A stretch of 64,000 bases of DNA from Metabacillus schmidteae (GCF_903166545.1 NZ_CAESCH010000001.1:2422001-2486000); one strand, 5' to 3'. Counted from the stretch's first letter, positions 10,003 through 21,931 are shown. A program made the numbers and translations. The notes: generated by a model not told the origin, from the sequence alone.

Positions 10003-10560
10003 ATGGCTAAACAAGTATTAGCAAACACAAAAGAAAAAATGGAAAAAGCTGTTGGTTCTTTAAGTCGTGAATTAGCGTCTGTAAGGGCTGGTCGAGCAAG
10101 CGCAAATCTACTTGATAAAATTTCTGTTGATTATTATGGTGCTCCAACTCCTGTTAATCAACTTGCTTCAATTAGTGTTCCGGAAGCCCGCTTATTAGTT
10201 ATTCAACCATACGACAAAACAGTTCTTGGTGATATTGAAAAAGCAATTTTAAAATCTGATCTAGGTTTAACACCTGCTAATGACGGTTCGTTAATTCGCT
10301 TGTCTATTCCTGCTCTAACAGAAGAAAGACGTAAGGATCTTGTGAAATTAGTTAAAAAATATGGTGAAGAAGCGAAAGTAGCTATTAGAAATATTCGACG
10401 TGATGGAAACGATGATTTGAAAAAACTTGAGAAAAATGGTGAAATCACAGAAGATGAATTGCGTAGCAATACTGAAAATGTCCAAAAATTAACAGATGAA
10501 TACATCGTTAAAATCGATCAAGTTGCGAAAGATAAAGAAAAGGAAATTATGGATGTCTAA
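10003..10560 (+). CDS. frr: Ribosome recycling factor
   Basis: RRF, with EF-G, splits post-termination ribosomes. The 185-residue length is exact for the family, with the diagnostic [20 protein letters not shown] segment near the N terminus and [20 protein letters not shown] in the C-terminal half. ATG 10003 follows AGGGGG within the end of pyrH. A terminator follows before uppS. Confidence 0.98.
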   Translation: MAKQVLANTKEKMEKAVGSLSRELASVRAGRASANLLDKISVDYYGAPTPVNQLASISVPEARLLVIQPYDKTVLGDIEKAILKSDLGLTPANDGSLIRLSIPALTEERRKDLVKLVKKYGEEAKVAIRNIRRDGNDDLKKLEKNGEITEDELRSNTENVQKLTDEYIVKIDQVAKDKEKEIMDV

Positions 10561-10641
10561 ATTATTCATAAATTGATTTTCGTTCGATATGGAAGTTTTC
10601 AGTTTCCTAATCGACAAAAAATATGTACAATAGGTATGAAA

Positions 10642-10672
10642 AGACCCTCTAATGTTTACAGGGGGTTTTTTT
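10642..10672 (+). terminator. Terminator after frr
   Basis: ACCCTC (10644-10649) pairs with GGGGGT (10661-10666, one G-U) over an 11-base loop, then seven or more T. It separates the translation genes from the cell-envelope genes. Confidence 0.85.
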
Positions 10673-10737
10673 GTTAATACTGTTAACGTCATTAATTAGA
10701 ATGATAAACATGAATTATTGGGTGATGGAGGAATCAC

Positions 10738-11517
10738 ATGCTCAACATATTAAAAAAATGGAAAGGGTCTCCTCAACTTTCCAACCAACAAATCATTAGT
10801 CAAGAGGAAGTAATAAAGGGGGAAATACCCAACCATATTGCAATCATTATGGATGGAAATGGAAGATGGGCGAAAAAACGTGCACTTCCAAGAATGGCTG
10901 GCCATCACGAGGGTATGAAAGTTGTAAGACGAGTTACAAAGCAAGCTAACGCTCTTGGTGTTAATGCTCTTACATTGTATGCTTTCTCAACAGAAAATTG
11001 GAAACGTCCAAAAATTGAAGTAGACTATTTAATGAAGCTGCCTGAAGAATTTCTTACAACTTTTTTACCTGAATTAATCGAAGAGAATGTGCAGGTTCGT
11101 GTAATGGGAGATAAAAATAGACTACCAGGACATACATTAAAAGCTGTTAATAAAGCAATTGAAGATACGCAATCAAATGATGGGCTAGTTTTAAATTTTG
11201 CATTAAATTATGGCAGTCGGACTGAAATCATTTCTGCTGTTCAGGAAATCGCTAAAGAAGTAGAGTCGGGAAAATTAAAAAAAGAAGATATTGATGAAAG
11301 TACCTTTTCGAATTACTTAATGACTCAAACATTACCTGACCCTGACTTGCTAATTCGAACAAGTGGAGAAATAAGATTAAGTAATTTCATGCTTTGGCAG
11401 CTAGCATATACAGAATTTTGGTTTACAGACGTACTTTGGCCGGATTTTGATGAGCAATGCCTATTACAAGCAATCCACACATATCAACAAAGAGGCCGCA
11501 GATTTGGTGGCGTATAA
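10738..11517 (+). CDS. uppS: Undecaprenyl diphosphate synthase
   Basis: This cis-prenyltransferase extends farnesyl diphosphate to the C55 lipid carrier used for peptidoglycan and teichoic acid. The 259-residue protein has the catalytic aspartate D39 in IAIIMDGNGRWA, the FSTENWKRP segment, and the C-terminal RTSGE..LSNFMLWQ and DVLWPDF motifs. ATG 10738 follows ATGGAGG. It stands 17 bases before cdsA and begins the envelope-lipid run. Confidence 0.98.
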   Translation: MLNILKKWKGSPQLSNQQIISQEEVIKGEIPNHIAIIMDGNGRWAKKRALPRMAGHHEGMKVVRRVTKQANALGVNALTLYAFSTENWKRPKIEVDYLMKLPEEFLTTFLPELIEENVQVRVMGDKNRLPGHTLKAVNKAIEDTQSNDGLVLNFALNYGSRTEIISAVQEIAKEVESGKLKKEDIDESTFSNYLMTQTLPDPDLLIRTSGEIRLSNFMLWQLAYTEFWFTDVLWPDFDEQCLLQAIHTYQQRGRRFGGV

Positions 11518-11534
11518 AGGTGATGAAGTAAAAA

Positions 11535-12332
11535 ATGAAACAACGAATCTTAACAGCAGTTCTAGCTGCAGCTTTATTTCTTCCTTTTGTCATATACGGA
11601 AAGCTTCCGTTTACGATATTTGTTTATATACTCGGTTCAATTGGATTATATGAACTACTAAGAATGAAGAAAATTTCAATGGTTAGTTTTCCGGGGCTCA
11701 TAAGTTTATTAATTTTATGGGTTCTATTAATACCAAATTCTTATATATCATTAATAAATGACTTAATCTTCTCTAAAGCTGAATTTGCATTACTTGGACT
11801 ATTGTTGCTTTTGACATATACAGTTCTGACGAAAAACAAATTCACCTTTGATGATGTGGGATTTGTCGTAATCGCTGTATTTTATTTAGGTATTGGGTTT
11901 TACTTTTTTATTGAAACAAGAAACTTGGATTTAAGCCTTGTATTTTATGCATTAATTTTAATTTGGGTGACAGATTCAGGTGCGTATTTCGTTGGTCGTT
12001 CATTGGGGAAAAACAAACTTTGGCCGGAAATTAGTCCAAATAAAACAATAGAGGGTGCACTTGGCGGTGTAGTATTTGCGGTTATTTTTGCGTGTATCTA
12101 TGAATATTTTACAGATGTATTCGAGAATTATTTCATCGTGATTATTATGACCGTTTTTCTATCTATTTTTGGACAAATAGGAGATCTTGTAGAATCTGCA
12201 TTCAAGCGCCACTATGAAGTAAAGGACTCAGGAAGTATTCTCCCTGGACACGGTGGAATTCTGGATCGATTTGATAGTTTATTATTTGTTTTACCTTTAA
12301 TGCATTTTTTAAGTATCCTTTTTAGGTTATAA
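11535..12332 (+). CDS. cdsA: Phosphatidate cytidylyltransferase
   Basis: CdsA makes CDP-diacylglycerol from phosphatidic acid and CTP; PgsA (58218) later uses it in this window. The 265-residue product is hydrophobic with about eight predicted membrane segments. Near the C terminus it carries the family signature FKRHYEVKDSG then GHGGILDRFD (about 218-246). The start ATG 11535 follows AAAGGTGATGAAG. Confidence 0.97.
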   Translation: MKQRILTAVLAAALFLPFVIYGKLPFTIFVYILGSIGLYELLRMKKISMVSFPGLISLLILWVLLIPNSYISLINDLIFSKAEFALLGLLLLLTYTVLTKNKFTFDDVGFVVIAVFYLGIGFYFFIETRNLDLSLVFYALILIWVTDSGAYFVGRSLGKNKLWPEISPNKTIEGALGGVVFAVIFACIYEYFTDVFENYFIVIIMTVFLSIFGQIGDLVESAFKRHYEVKDSGSILPGHGGILDRFDSLLFVLPLMHFLSILFRL

Positions 12333-12374
12333 AGTCCAAACAAACGTATTTCTTTTTTGATTGGAAGTGACTTC

Positions 12375-13526
12375 GTGAAAAAAATTAGTCTTTTAGGTGC
12401 TACAGGATCAATCGGCATCCAAACATTAGATGTTATAAAGGCACATCCTGAGCAATTTGAACTGGTTTCCATGTCTTTTGGCAGCAACATTTCATCAGGA
12501 ATTGACATTATAAATCAATTTCAACCACGCTTTGTTGCTGTAAAAGATAAAGAAACATATGAAAAATTAAAATTAGAGCTACCGAATGATGCTGTAAAAA
12601 TTGGTTATGGTCAAGAAGCCCTTATTGAGGCAGCTATTTTTGATGGTGTCGATTGTTTGGTGAATGCAGTTGTCGGTAGTGTCGGTTTAGTCCCTACATT
12701 AAAGGCAATTGAAAATAACATTACAATTGCCTTAGCAAACAAAGAAACTCTTGTAACAGCTGGTCACCTTGTAACAGAGCATGCAAGAAAATTTGGGGTT
12801 GATCTTCTACCAGTAGATAGCGAGCATTCAGCAATATTTCAATGCTTACAAGGAGAGAATCCTAAGAGTATTGAGAGATTGATTGTAACTGCCTCTGGAG
12901 GAAGTTTCCGTGATAAAACTCGGGAAGAATTAACCGACGTAACCGTGGAACAAGCTTTGAATCACCCTAACTGGTCAATGGGTGCAAAGATTACAATTGA
13001 TTCTGCTACAATGATGAATAAGGGGCTAGAGGTAATAGAAGCTCATTGGTTATTTGATATCCCTTATGAAAATATTGATGTGCTATTACATAAAGAAAGT
13101 ATCATACATTCCTTAGTCGAATTTCAGGATCACAGCATTATTGCTCAATTGGGAACGCCTGATATGAGGGTACCTATTCAATATGCTTTAACATATCCAA
13201 ATCGATTACAAGTGAAAAACTCGAAGAGACTTGAATTATGGGAAGTTGGAAAATTACATTTTGAAAGAGCAGACTTTAACAGGTTCAAATGCTTACAATT
13301 TGCCTATGATTCAGGTAAAATAGGTGGAACAATGCCAACAGTACTTAATGCAGCCAATGAAGAAGCTGTTGCTGCTTTTTTAAATGGAAAGATAAAGTTT
13401 CTTCAAATTGAAGAATTTATTGAAAGAGCAATGGATAAGCATAAGAGCATCGCACATCCAGGGTTAGAGCAAATTCAAGATGTTGATCAACAAACTCGAA
13501 ATTTTGTACAAACATTAATCTCATAA
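12375..13526 (+). CDS. dxr: 1-deoxy-D-xylulose 5-phosphate reductoisomerase
   Basis: Dxr catalyses the first committed step of the MEP isoprenoid pathway, NADPH-dependent conversion of DXP to MEP, feeding the substrate supply of UppS. The 383-residue protein has the nucleotide loop [11 protein letters not shown], the metal and substrate motif [11 protein letters not shown], and [10 protein letters not shown] chose GTG 12375 because the conserved ISLLGATGS start sits right behind it; an upstream TTG at 12357 would add six non-conserved residues. Confidence 0.96.
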   Translation: MKKISLLGATGSIGIQTLDVIKAHPEQFELVSMSFGSNISSGIDIINQFQPRFVAVKDKETYEKLKLELPNDAVKIGYGQEALIEAAIFDGVDCLVNAVVGSVGLVPTLKAIENNITIALANKETLVTAGHLVTEHARKFGVDLLPVDSEHSAIFQCLQGENPKSIERLIVTASGGSFRDKTREELTDVTVEQALNHPNWSMGAKITIDSATMMNKGLEVIEAHWLFDIPYENIDVLLHKESIIHSLVEFQDHSIIAQLGTPDMRVPIQYALTYPNRLQVKNSKRLELWEVGKLHFERADFNRFKCLQFAYDSGKIGGTMPTVLNAANEEAVAAFLNGKIKFLQIEEFIERAMDKHKSIAHPGLEQIQDVDQQTRNFVQTLIS

Positions 13527-13541
13527 AGGTGGTCATACAAG

Positions 13542-14801
13542 ATGAATACAGTGATAGCGTTTGTCCTTATTTTCGGTGCTCTCGTTTTTTTTCATGAGCT
13601 CGGTCATTTAATACTAGCAAATAGGGCTGGCATCCTTTGCAGGGAATTTGCAATCGGTTTTGGTCCTAAAATCTTATCCTTCAAAAAGAATGAAACAGTT
13701 TATACGATTCGTCTATTGCCAATTGGCGGTTTTGTTCGAATGGCTGGAGAGGACCCTGAGGTCATTGAGGTAAAGCCGGGTCATAATGTTGGATTACTTT
13801 TTAATAACGAAGGAAAAGTAGAGAAAATAATTTTAAATAATAAGGAAAAATACCCAAACGCAAGAGTCATTGAGGTAGAAAATGTAGACCTGGAGCATAA
13901 TATGTTCATTTCAGGTTATGAACACGGAGAAGAGGAATATATAAAAAGGTTTGAAGTAAGTGAGACATCCTTTTTCATTGTAGATGGACAACAAACACAA
14001 ATTGCTCCTTTCAATCGTCAGTTTCAATCCAAGACCGTTGGTCAAAGGATTGCAGCTATTTTTGCTGGACCTTTTATGAATTTCCTGCTTGCATTCGTTA
14101 TTTTGTTTTCTCTTGGATTTATCCAAGGAGCTCCGGTTAATGAAGCTAAATTAGGTGAGTTAACTTCCGATGGTTCTGCAAATAAAGCTGGGCTACAAGA
14201 AGGAGATGTCATTCATTCGATTGAGGGAGAAGCAACTACTACTTGGGAAAAAGTTGTTTCTATCATTCAAGAAAGTCCTGATAAAGAATTAACCTTTGAA
14301 GTTGAACGTAATGGTGAAATGTTAAGTTATGAGGTTGTCCCGGAAGCAACAAAAGTTGGGGAAGATGTGATCGGGCGCATCGGTGCGTATAATCCGGTAG
14401 ATAAATCTTTTGGAAGCTCCCTTAAATATGGATTTGTTGAAACATATAATTGGACAAAAGAAATATTAATAAGTTTTGGGAAGCTTGTAACAGGACAATT
14501 TTCGATAGATATGCTTTCAGGTCCGGTTGGTATTTATGACATGACAGACCAAGTTGCCGAGTCAGGGACAACGAACCTTTTAAGATGGGCCGCTCTGCTG
14601 AGTATTAATTTAGGTATCGTTAATTTATTACCTATCCCAGCCTTAGATGGAGGCCGTTTGTTATTTTTATTTATTGAAGCATTGAGAGGCAAGCCTATTG
14701 ATCGACAAAAAGAAGGTATTGTCCATTTTATCGGTTTTTCATTATTAATGCTGTTAATGCTTGTTGTGACGTGGAATGATATCCAACGCTTATTTTTATA
14801 A
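13542..14801 (+). CDS. rseP: Site-2 membrane protease RseP (RasP)
   Basis: RseP/RasP is an intramembrane zinc metalloprotease that clears cleaved anti-sigma factors, FtsL and signal peptides. In the 419-residue protein the zinc site FHELGH (H18, E19, H22) lies in the first membrane segment, a PDZ domain spans about 190-275, and the third zinc ligand is in PALDGGR near residue 370 inside a late membrane segment. ATG 13542 follows AAAGGTGG. It is placed between dxr and proS as in other Bacillaceae. Confidence 0.97.
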   Translation: MNTVIAFVLIFGALVFFHELGHLILANRAGILCREFAIGFGPKILSFKKNETVYTIRLLPIGGFVRMAGEDPEVIEVKPGHNVGLLFNNEGKVEKIILNNKEKYPNARVIEVENVDLEHNMFISGYEHGEEEYIKRFEVSETSFFIVDGQQTQIAPFNRQFQSKTVGQRIAAIFAGPFMNFLLAFVILFSLGFIQGAPVNEAKLGELTSDGSANKAGLQEGDVIHSIEGEATTTWEKVVSIIQESPDKELTFEVERNGEMLSYEVVPEATKVGEDVIGRIGAYNPVDKSFGSSLKYGFVETYNWTKEILISFGKLVTGQFSIDMLSGPVGIYDMTDQVAESGTTNLLRWAALLSINLGIVNLLPIPALDGGRLLFLFIEALRGKPIDRQKEGIVHFIGFSLLMLLMLVVTWNDIQRLFL

Positions 14802-14832
14802 ATTAAAGTTAAATTAAATAGAGGTGCTCGTA

Positions 14833-16536
14833 ATGAAACAAAGTATGACGTTTATTCCTACTCTTAGAGAAGTTCCAGCTGATGCTGAAGTGAAAAGCCA
14901 TCAGCTAATGCTACGAGCTGGATTTATAAGACAAAACACAAGTGGTGTTTATAGCTACTTACCTTTAGCACAAAAGGTATTAAAAAAAATTGAACAAGTT
15001 GTCCGTGAAGAAATGGATCATGCAGGTGCATCAGAATTACTAATGCCAGCTCTGCAACAAAGTGAATTGTGGCAAGAATCCGGGCGTTGGTATTCCTATG
15101 GCCCAGAGTTAATGAGATTAAAAGATCGCCATAATAGAGAATTTGCACTTGGTGCTACTCATGAAGAAATGATTACAAGTCTTGTTAGAGACGAAGTAAA
15201 ATCATATAAACGTCTTCCGTTAGCTTTATACCAAATTCAAACTAAATTTCGTGATGAGAAGCGTCCGCGTTTTGGAGTATTACGAGGACGAGAATTTATT
15301 ATGAAAGACGCTTATTCATTTCATGCTACAAATGAGAGTCTGGATGAAGGCTATGAAAAAATGTTTACCGCTTATCAGAATATCTTCTCTCGTTGTGGAT
15401 TAGATTTTAGAGCGGTAATTGCAGATTCAGGTGCAATGGGTGGAACGGATACACATGAATTTATGGTATTATCTGAAATTGGGGAAGATACGATCGCCTA
15501 TTCTGATACATCTCAGTACGCAGCTAATATTGAGATGGCACCAGTTATTACAACTTATGAGAAAAGCAGTGAAGCATTGAATGATCTAGAAAAGGTTGAA
15601 ACGCCAAACCAAAAAACGATCGAAGAAATTTCAGGATTCCTGCAAGTTTCTAAAGAGAAATGTATTAAATCTGTTTTATTTAAAGTTGATGAAAAATTTG
15701 TTCTGGTCCTTGTTCGTGGAGACCATGAAGTAAATGACATAAAAGTGAAAAACATATATGGAGCATCTGTCGTTGAGTTGGCAACTGCAGAAGAAACAAA
15801 AGAAGTGTTGCATTGCATTCCAGGTTATGTCGGTCCAATTAATGTTTCAGATCAAGTTGAAGTTATTGCAGATCATGCAGTAGCTGCAATTGTAAATGGA
15901 GTTTGCGGAGCAAATGAAGAACCGTTCCATTATACAGGTGTAAATATTGAACGAGATGTAAATGTCTCTCAATATGTGGATCTCCGCTTTATTCAGGAAG
16001 GAGATGCTTCTCCTGACGGTCAAGGGACGATTAAATTTGCAAAAGGTATTGAAGTAGGTCATGTATTTAAGTTAGGAACAAGGTATAGTGAGGCAATGGG
16101 TGCGGCATTTTTAGATGAAAATGGACGTACACAACCAATGATTATGGGGTGCTATGGAATCGGAGTATCAAGAACTTTAGCTGCAATCATTGAGCAAAAC
16201 AATGATGAAAATGGAATTTTATGGCCAAATTCTGTGGCACCATTCCAATTACACATCATTCCAGTAAATGTGAAAAACGATACCCAAAGAGAATTAGGGG
16301 ATAAACTATACAGCAGCTTCGCTCAGCTTGGATATGAAGTGTTGTTAGACGATCGTCAAGAACGTGCAGGAGTGAAATTTGCAGATTCAGATCTTATCGG
16401 TATACCAGTACGAATTACGGTAGGTAAAAAAGCCGATGAAGGTATTGTTGAAGTAAAACTTCGAAAAACCGGAGAGTCTTTTGAAGTATCAATTAATGAT
16501 CTTCAAGAAAAAATAACCGAATTACTTGGAAACTAA
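14833..16536 (+). CDS. proS: Prolyl-tRNA synthetase (bacterial type)
   Basis: ProS charges tRNA-Pro. The 567-residue protein has class II motif 1 around the [16 protein letters not shown] region, motif 2 [17 protein letters not shown], an inserted editing (YbaK-like) domain at about 230-400, motif 3 with the GCYGIGVSR segment, and an anticodon-binding C-terminal domain. I chose ATG 14833 after AGAGGTG, rather than the in-frame GTG at 14824. No T-box is present in the short gap before it. Confidence 0.97.
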   Translation: MKQSMTFIPTLREVPADAEVKSHQLMLRAGFIRQNTSGVYSYLPLAQKVLKKIEQVVREEMDHAGASELLMPALQQSELWQESGRWYSYGPELMRLKDRHNREFALGATHEEMITSLVRDEVKSYKRLPLALYQIQTKFRDEKRPRFGVLRGREFIMKDAYSFHATNESLDEGYEKMFTAYQNIFSRCGLDFRAVIADSGAMGGTDTHEFMVLSEIGEDTIAYSDTSQYAANIEMAPVITTYEKSSEALNDLEKVETPNQKTIEEISGFLQVSKEKCIKSVLFKVDEKFVLVLVRGDHEVNDIKVKNIYGASVVELATAEETKEVLHCIPGYVGPINVSDQVEVIADHAVAAIVNGVCGANEEPFHYTGVNIERDVNVSQYVDLRFIQEGDASPDGQGTIKFAKGIEVGHVFKLGTRYSEAMGAAFLDENGRTQPMIMGCYGIGVSRTLAAIIEQNNDENGILWPNSVAPFQLHIIPVNVKNDTQRELGDKLYSSFAQLGYEVLLDDRQERAGVKFADSDLIGIPVRITVGKKADEGIVEVKLRKTGESFEVSINDLQEKITELLGN

Positions 16537-16584
16537 AAAAACTTACTCCTAAGTTAAAACCGTGTTAAAATAATAAAATGACAA

Positions 16585-16650
16585 GAAGAGGCTGACTCGA
16601 TTTAATAGGACCATTTCCTTTGGAAATAGTCTAAATGGGGCAGCCTCTTC
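16585..16650 (+). terminator. Large hairpin between proS and polC
   Basis: GAAGAGGCTG (16585-16594) pairs with CAGCCTCTTC (16641-16650), and an inner ATTTCC/GGAAAT hairpin fills the loop. The shape is that of Bacillus terminators, but the stem is followed by AATTG rather than a T-run, so termination may be weak. Confidence 0.6.
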
Positions 16651-16699
16651 AATTGTGAAAGAACAAATCCAATGCTTAACCTGAGAGGGGGAACAAAAA

Positions 16700-19600
16700 A
16701 TGGATATGCAAACAAGTCAAGTTGAAAAATTTCAACTTTTGCTTCAGCAAATAAATTTAACAGAAGATGCTGCAATTGTTCATTTTAGAAATGGCTCAAT
16801 TGCTCGTTTAACTATTCATAAGCAATCAAAGAAATGGCATTTCCATTTTCAATTTGAAAAAATATTGCCCTTCAATGTGTACCATTTATTTTATACAAAA
16901 CTAACAAAAGCATTTTCACATATAGCAGATGTGTCATTCAGCTTTGAAGCAAGAGACACCACTTTTGATGAAAAATTGGTTCAGGATTATTGGTCAATAT
17001 GTATACAGGAAATGGATGGGATTTCTCCACCGATGTTAGCACTGCTTAATGAGCAAAAGCCAACAGTACAAGGTGTTAAAGTCATTGTGAAAACAAAAAA
17101 TGACACAGAAGCTATGACTATTAAACGTAAATATGCTTCTTTAATCCAAGATAGTTTTCAACAATTTGGTTTTCCCGCCTTTCAATTAGATACAACTGTG
17201 GCTGTTTCTGAAGAAGAAATCAAGCATTTCCAGGAGTTAAAGCTTCAAGAGGATAAAGCAAGAGGACTACAAGCTTTAACTGATATGGAAAATGCTGAGA
17301 AGGAAGAGGCAAGTACACCAGAGTGGACAGGTCCACTAACGATTGGCTATACCATTAAAGACGATGAAGAAATTAGAACAATGGCGTCGATTGAGGATGA
17401 AGAACGAAGAATTGCGATTCAAGGTTATGTGTTTGATGCTGAGACGAAAGAGTTACGAAGCGGAAGAACATTATTAACGTTTAAAATTACTGATTACACA
17501 AGCTCGATACTAGTAAAAATGTTTGCAAGAGATAAAGAAGACGCAGTCTTAGTTCAAGCTGTTAAAAAAGGCATGTGGCTTAAAGTCCGCGGCAGCATCC
17601 AGAATGATACATTTGTTCGGGATCTTGTAATGATCGCAAACGATATTAATGAGATTTCTGCGAAGGAAAGACAAGATCGGTCTCCAGAGGGTGAAAAAAG
17701 AGTAGAGTTACATTTACATTCACCAATGAGTCAAATGGATGCTGTAACTTCAATTAGCAAACATGTGGAGCAAGCGAAAAAATGGGGACATAAGGCAATT
17801 GCCTTAACAGACCATGCTGTTGCACAATCATTTCCTGAAGCTTTCTCTGCAGGTAAGAAAAATGGAATAAAAATTCTTTACGGTGTTGAAATTAATTTAG
17901 TTGATGATGGTGTTCCAATTGCATATAACGATGATAACCGATATTTACCAGATGAAACATTTGTCGTATTCGATGTTGAAACAACAGGTCTATCAGCAGT
18001 TTATGATACGATTATTGAACTTGCTGCTGTTAAGATACGTGGTGGTGAAATTGTTGATCGATTTGAATCCTTTGCTAATCCACATCATCCACTTTCAGCT
18101 ACAACAATTGAATTAACTGGTATTACAGATGATATGGTAAGAGATGCTCCAAATGTAGATGTAGTTTTACGAAAGTTTAAGGATTGGATTGGTCAAGATA
18201 TTTTAGTAGCCCATAATGCGAGCTTTGATATGGGATTTCTAAATGTTGGGTACAAAAAGCTTTTAGGTGAAGAAAAAGCAAAAAATCCTGTTATAGATAC
18301 GTTAGAGCTAGGGCGTTTTTTATATCCTGAGCTGAAAAATCACCGTCTTAACACTTTATGTAAGAAATTTGATATTGAGCTCACTCAGCATCACCGTGCT
18401 ATTTATGATGCAGAAGCAACTGGATATCTGTTAATAAAAATGTTGAAGGATGCAGCTGAAAAAGGTATTGAGTATCATCATCAATTTAATGACAATATGG
18501 GAAAAGGCAATGCGTATCAGCGTTCCCGCCCTTACCATGCTACAGTACTTGCACAAAATGAAATAGGATTAAAGAACTTATTTAAATTAGTGTCTATATC
18601 TCATATGAATTATTTCTACCGCGTTCCACGTGTGCCTCGTTCTCAATTAAATAAATTACGCGAGGGGCTAATTATTGGCTCTGCATGTGACAAAGGTGAG
18701 GTTTTTGAAGGGATGATGCAAAAATCTCCAGAGGAAGTAGAAGAAATAGCTGCATTTTATGATTATTTGGAGGTTCATCCTTTAGAGGTGTACAAGCATC
18801 TTATAGCCCTTGATTATATTAAAGACGATACAGCACTACAAGAAATCGTTACGAATATTGTTAAATTGGGTGAAAAACTTGAAAAACCGGTTGTTGCAAC
18901 TGGAAATGTTCATTATTTAAATCCAGTTGATAAAATTTACAGGAAAATTTTGGTTAGTTCTCAAGGTGGAGCTAACCCTTTAAATAGACATGAACTGCCA
19001 GATGTTCACTTCCGAACAACAGATGAAATGCTTGAATGCTTTTCATTCCTGGGCAGTGAAAAAGCAAAAGAAATTGTCATAGAGAATACAAATAAAGTTG
19101 CTGATATGATTGAAGAAATTAAGCCGATTAAAGATGATCTGTATACACCTAAAATAGAAGGTGCAGATGAGGAAATTCGTGAGATGAGCTACTCTAGGGC
19201 GAGAAGTATATATGGCGAGAATCTTCCTGAGCTCGTGGAAGCCCGCATAGAGAAAGAGTTAAAAAGTATTATCGGGCACGGTTTCGCTGTTATTTATTTA
19301 ATCTCTCATAAGTTAGTTAAGAAATCTCTTGATGATGGGTATCTTGTAGGTTCCCGTGGCTCTGTCGGGTCTTCATTTGTTGCTACGATGACAGAGATTA
19401 CTGAAGTTAATCCATTACCACCTCATTACGTATGTCCGATTTGTCAGCATTCTGAGTTTTTTAATGATGGTTCAGTAGGTTCTGGTTTTGACTTACCAAA
19501 CAAAGAATGTCCAAAATGCGGTGCACAGTATACCAAAGATGGACACGACATACCGTTTGAAACGTTCCTTGGGTTTAAAGGGGACAAGGTACCTGATATT

Positions 19601-21013
19601 GACTTGAACTTTTCGGGGGAATATCAGCCAATAGCCCATAACTATACAAAAGTTCTTTTTGGTGAGGATTATGTATATCGAGCTGGTACAATTGGAACTG
19701 TTGCAGAAAAAACAGCTTATGGTTATGTAAAAGGATATGCTAATGATCGTAATCTTATCTACCGCGGCGCAGAAGTTGATCGACTAGTACAAGGTTGTAC
19801 CGGGGTGAAAAGAACAACAGGTCAGCATCCAGGGGGGATTATCGTAGTTCCCGATTATATGGATATATACGATTTTTCACCAATTCAGTTTCCTGCAGAT
19901 GCAACAGGATCAGAATGGAGAACAACTCATTTTGACTTCCACTCCATTCACGATAATCTTTTAAAGCTTGATATTCTAGGTCACGATGATCCAACTGTTA
20001 TTCGTATGCTTCAAGATTTAAGTGGAATTGATCCTAAGACTATTCCAACAGACGACCCTGAAGTGATGAAAATCTTTAGTGGTACAGAGTCTCTTGGTGT
20101 AACAGAAGAACAAATTATGTGTAAAACTGGAACTCTTGGAATTCCTGAGTTCGGTACTAGATTCGTACGACAAATGTTAGAGGATACAAAGCCAACAACA
20201 TTTTCAGAATTAGTCCAAATATCCGGTCTGTCACATGGAACAGATGTATGGCTAGGGAATGCACAGGAACTTATTCATAACAGGACTTGTACACTTAGTG
20301 AGGTAATTGGGTGTCGTGATGACATTATGGTGTATTTAATTTATCAAGGTCTTGAACCTTCATTTGCTTTTAAGATTATGGAATCTGTTCGTAAAGGAAA
20401 AGGGCTGACAGAAGAAATGGAAGAGGAAATGAAAAAGAATGACGTTCCTTCTTGGTATATTGATTCTTGTTTAAAGATTAAGTATATGTTCCCTAAAGCT
20501 CATGCAGCTGCTTATGTATTAATGGCTGTTCGAATTGCTTATTTTAAGGTTCATTTACCGCTTTTATATTACGCTGCTTATTTTACAGTTCGTGCTGATG
20601 ATTTCGATATTGATACAATGGTTAAAGGCCCAACTCCAATTCGTGCAAAAATTGAAGAAATAAACCTTAAAGGATTAGAAGCTTCACCAAAAGAGAAAAA
20701 CCTTCTAACTGTTCTGGAATTGGCTTTGGAAATGTGTGAAAGAGGCTTCTCTTTCCAGAAGGTTGATCTTTATCGCTCAAGTGCTGATGAGTTTATAATA
20801 GAAGGTAATAGCCTTATTCCACCATTTAATTCGATTCCAGGACTGGGAACTAACGCTGCAATTAATATTGTAAAAGCCAGAGAAGATGGTGAGTTCCTTT
20901 CTAAAGAGGACTTACAACAGCGTGGAAAAGTGTCAAAAACAATCATTGAGTATCTAAATACCCATGGTTGCCTAGAGGAATTACCAGACCAAAATCAGCT
21001 ATCTCTATTTTAA
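16700..21013 (+). CDS. polC: DNA polymerase III alpha subunit, PolC type
   Basis: PolC is the replicative polymerase of low-GC Gram-positives. The 1437-residue protein has an N-terminal tau-binding region, an OB domain around 230-315, and a PHP domain beginning near residue 337 (HLHSPMS). A DEDD proofreading exonuclease is inserted at about 420-590 ([11 protein letters not shown]). Polymerase palm and fingers follow, with a zinc knuckle near 911 (CPIC...CPKC), PDIDLNFSG as the catalytic aspartate motif, and a C-terminal tail ending QLSLF that fits a clamp-binding motif. ATG 16700 follows GAGAGGGGG. Length is normal and no frameshift was seen. Confidence 0.98.
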   Translation: MDMQTSQVEKFQLLLQQINLTEDAAIVHFRNGSIARLTIHKQSKKWHFHFQFEKILPFNVYHLFYTKLTKAFSHIADVSFSFEARDTTFDEKLVQDYWSICIQEMDGISPPMLALLNEQKPTVQGVKVIVKTKNDTEAMTIKRKYASLIQDSFQQFGFPAFQLDTTVAVSEEEIKHFQELKLQEDKARGLQALTDMENAEKEEASTPEWTGPLTIGYTIKDDEEIRTMASIEDEERRIAIQGYVFDAETKELRSGRTLLTFKITDYTSSILVKMFARDKEDAVLVQAVKKGMWLKVRGSIQNDTFVRDLVMIANDINEISAKERQDRSPEGEKRVELHLHSPMSQMDAVTSISKHVEQAKKWGHKAIALTDHAVAQSFPEAFSAGKKNGIKILYGVEINLVDDGVPIAYNDDNRYLPDETFVVFDVETTGLSAVYDTIIELAAVKIRGGEIVDRFESFANPHHPLSATTIELTGITDDMVRDAPNVDVVLRKFKDWIGQDILVAHNASFDMGFLNVGYKKLLGEEKAKNPVIDTLELGRFLYPELKNHRLNTLCKKFDIELTQHHRAIYDAEATGYLLIKMLKDAAEKGIEYHHQFNDNMGKGNAYQRSRPYHATVLAQNEIGLKNLFKLVSISHMNYFYRVPRVPRSQLNKLREGLIIGSACDKGEVFEGMMQKSPEEVEEIAAFYDYLEVHPLEVYKHLIALDYIKDDTALQEIVTNIVKLGEKLEKPVVATGNVHYLNPVDKIYRKILVSSQGGANPLNRHELPDVHFRTTDEMLECFSFLGSEKAKEIVIENTNKVADMIEEIKPIKDDLYTPKIEGADEEIREMSYSRARSIYGENLPELVEARIEKELKSIIGHGFAVIYLISHKLVKKSLDDGYLVGSRGSVGSSFVATMTEITEVNPLPPHYVCPICQHSEFFNDGSVGSGFDLPNKECPKCGAQYTKDGHDIPFETFLGFKGDKVPDIDLNFSGEYQPIAHNYTKVLFGEDYVYRAGTIGTVAEKTAYGYVKGYANDRNLIYRGAEVDRLVQGCTGVKRTTGQHPGGIIVVPDYMDIYDFSPIQFPADATGSEWRTTHFDFHSIHDNLLKLDILGHDDPTVIRMLQDLSGIDPKTIPTDDPEVMKIFSGTESLGVTEEQIMCKTGTLGIPEFGTRFVRQMLEDTKPTTFSELVQISGLSHGTDVWLGNAQELIHNRTCTLSEVIGCRDDIMVYLIYQGLEPSFAFKIMESVRKGKGLTEEMEEEMKKNDVPSWYIDSCLKIKYMFPKAHAAAYVLMAVRIAYFKVHLPLLYYAAYFTVRADDFDIDTMVKGPTPIRAKIEEINLKGLEASPKEKNLLTVLELALEMCERGFSFQKVDLYRSSADEFIIEGNSLIPPFNSIPGLGTNAAINIVKAREDGEFLSKEDLQQRGKVSKTIIEYLNTHGCLEELPDQNQLSLF

Positions 21014-21391
21014 TTAGCAGATAATCAACTACATTTTTTGCTTAGTCATCTCATGTTCGCTTTTTTAAATAATTTGCATAAAAAAGTTGGTTATGTTATG
21101 CTTTTAATGGAAATGCTAACGATAAGCAGAGGAAAAGAGTGGGGTCATCACCCACTCTTTCGTATTGTAATCGCCCTTGTCATTCGGATAGTATACTACA
21201 TACCATTCCCTGCTCACAAGGCAGGGTTTTTCAGCAGCTAAAGATGACTGCTATTGTTCATATGTAAAGTTAGCGTAACAGGCCATAATAGTACTTAAAA
21301 TGATGAGATAATGTATAAAAGAGATCCCTTTAACATTCATCATAGTTAATATGCAGATAGGTAATGCGCTTTTCTTACAAGGAGGAAGAGA
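21014..21391 (+). terminator. polC-rimP spacer with two tandem terminators
   Basis: This 378-base gap has no convincing gene. AAAGAGTGGG (21134-21143) and CCCACTCTTT (21151-21160) make a perfect 10-bp hairpin. About 50 bases later CCCTGC (21208-21213) and GCAGGG (21221-21226) form another hairpin followed by TTTTT. Together they isolate polC from the nusA operon. The remaining 150 bases before rimP are AT-rich and must contain the operon promoter, but I could not pick a convincing one. Confidence 0.82.
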
Positions 21392-21862
21392 ATGAGCAAA
21401 AAAGTAACAGAAATCGTTGAACAATTAGTCTCACCAATATTAGAGGATATGAACCTTGAATTAGTTGATATTGAATATGTAAAAGAAGGTTCTAATTGGT
21501 TTCTACGATTATTCATTGATTCTGAAACAGGTATTGATATTGAAGAATGTGGAGTTGTGAGTGAACGATTAAGTGAGAAGCTTGATGAGTTAGATCCAAT
21601 TCAGCACAACTACTTTTTAGAGGTTTCATCTCCTGGTGCAGAGAGACCTTTAAAAAAAGAAGCTGATTTAAGAAGAGCAATCGGAAAGCACGTCCACATT
21701 AAGACCTATGAGCCGATCAATGGAGAAAAAGTATTTGAAGGTGTCTTAACTGATTTCGACGGTCAAACGCTTACAGTCACTGTAACAATAAAAACTAGAA
21801 AGAAACAAGTTGAAATCCCTTATGACAAAGTGGCAAAAGCACGTCTCGCTGTCACTTTTTGA
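21392..21862 (+). CDS. rimP: Ribosome maturation factor RimP
   Basis: RimP (YlxS) aids 30S assembly, acting early in head-domain maturation. The 156-residue product has the family's N-terminal [20 protein letters not shown] segment and the central [19 protein letters not shown] motif (here [17 protein letters not shown]). ATG 21392 follows an ideal AAGGAGG. It opens the nusA-infB operon, as in nearly all bacteria. Confidence 0.97.
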   Translation: MSKKVTEIVEQLVSPILEDMNLELVDIEYVKEGSNWFLRLFIDSETGIDIEECGVVSERLSEKLDELDPIQHNYFLEVSSPGAERPLKKEADLRRAIGKHVHIKTYEPINGEKVFEGVLTDFDGQTLTVTVTIKTRKKQVEIPYDKVAKARLAVTF

Positions 21863-21865
21863 GGT

Positions 21866-21931
21866 ATAAATAAGGAATTATCTTATTTATGCACCCTATA
21901 GGTTCTCTTCAGACACTTTATAAAGAAGAGA
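21866..21931 (+). promoter_or_regulatory. Two hairpins in the rimP-nusA gap
   Basis: ATAAATAAG (21866-21874) pairs perfectly with CTTATTTAT (21882-21890), and TCTCTTC (21904-21910) with GAAGAGA (21925-21931). Neither has a T-run. They may be processing or NusA-feedback structures; the role is unknown. Confidence 0.4.

Noticed and set aside
21038..21241. 67-codon frame between polC and rimP
   Set aside because: It runs through two terminator hairpins, has no ribosome site and no recognisable motif.
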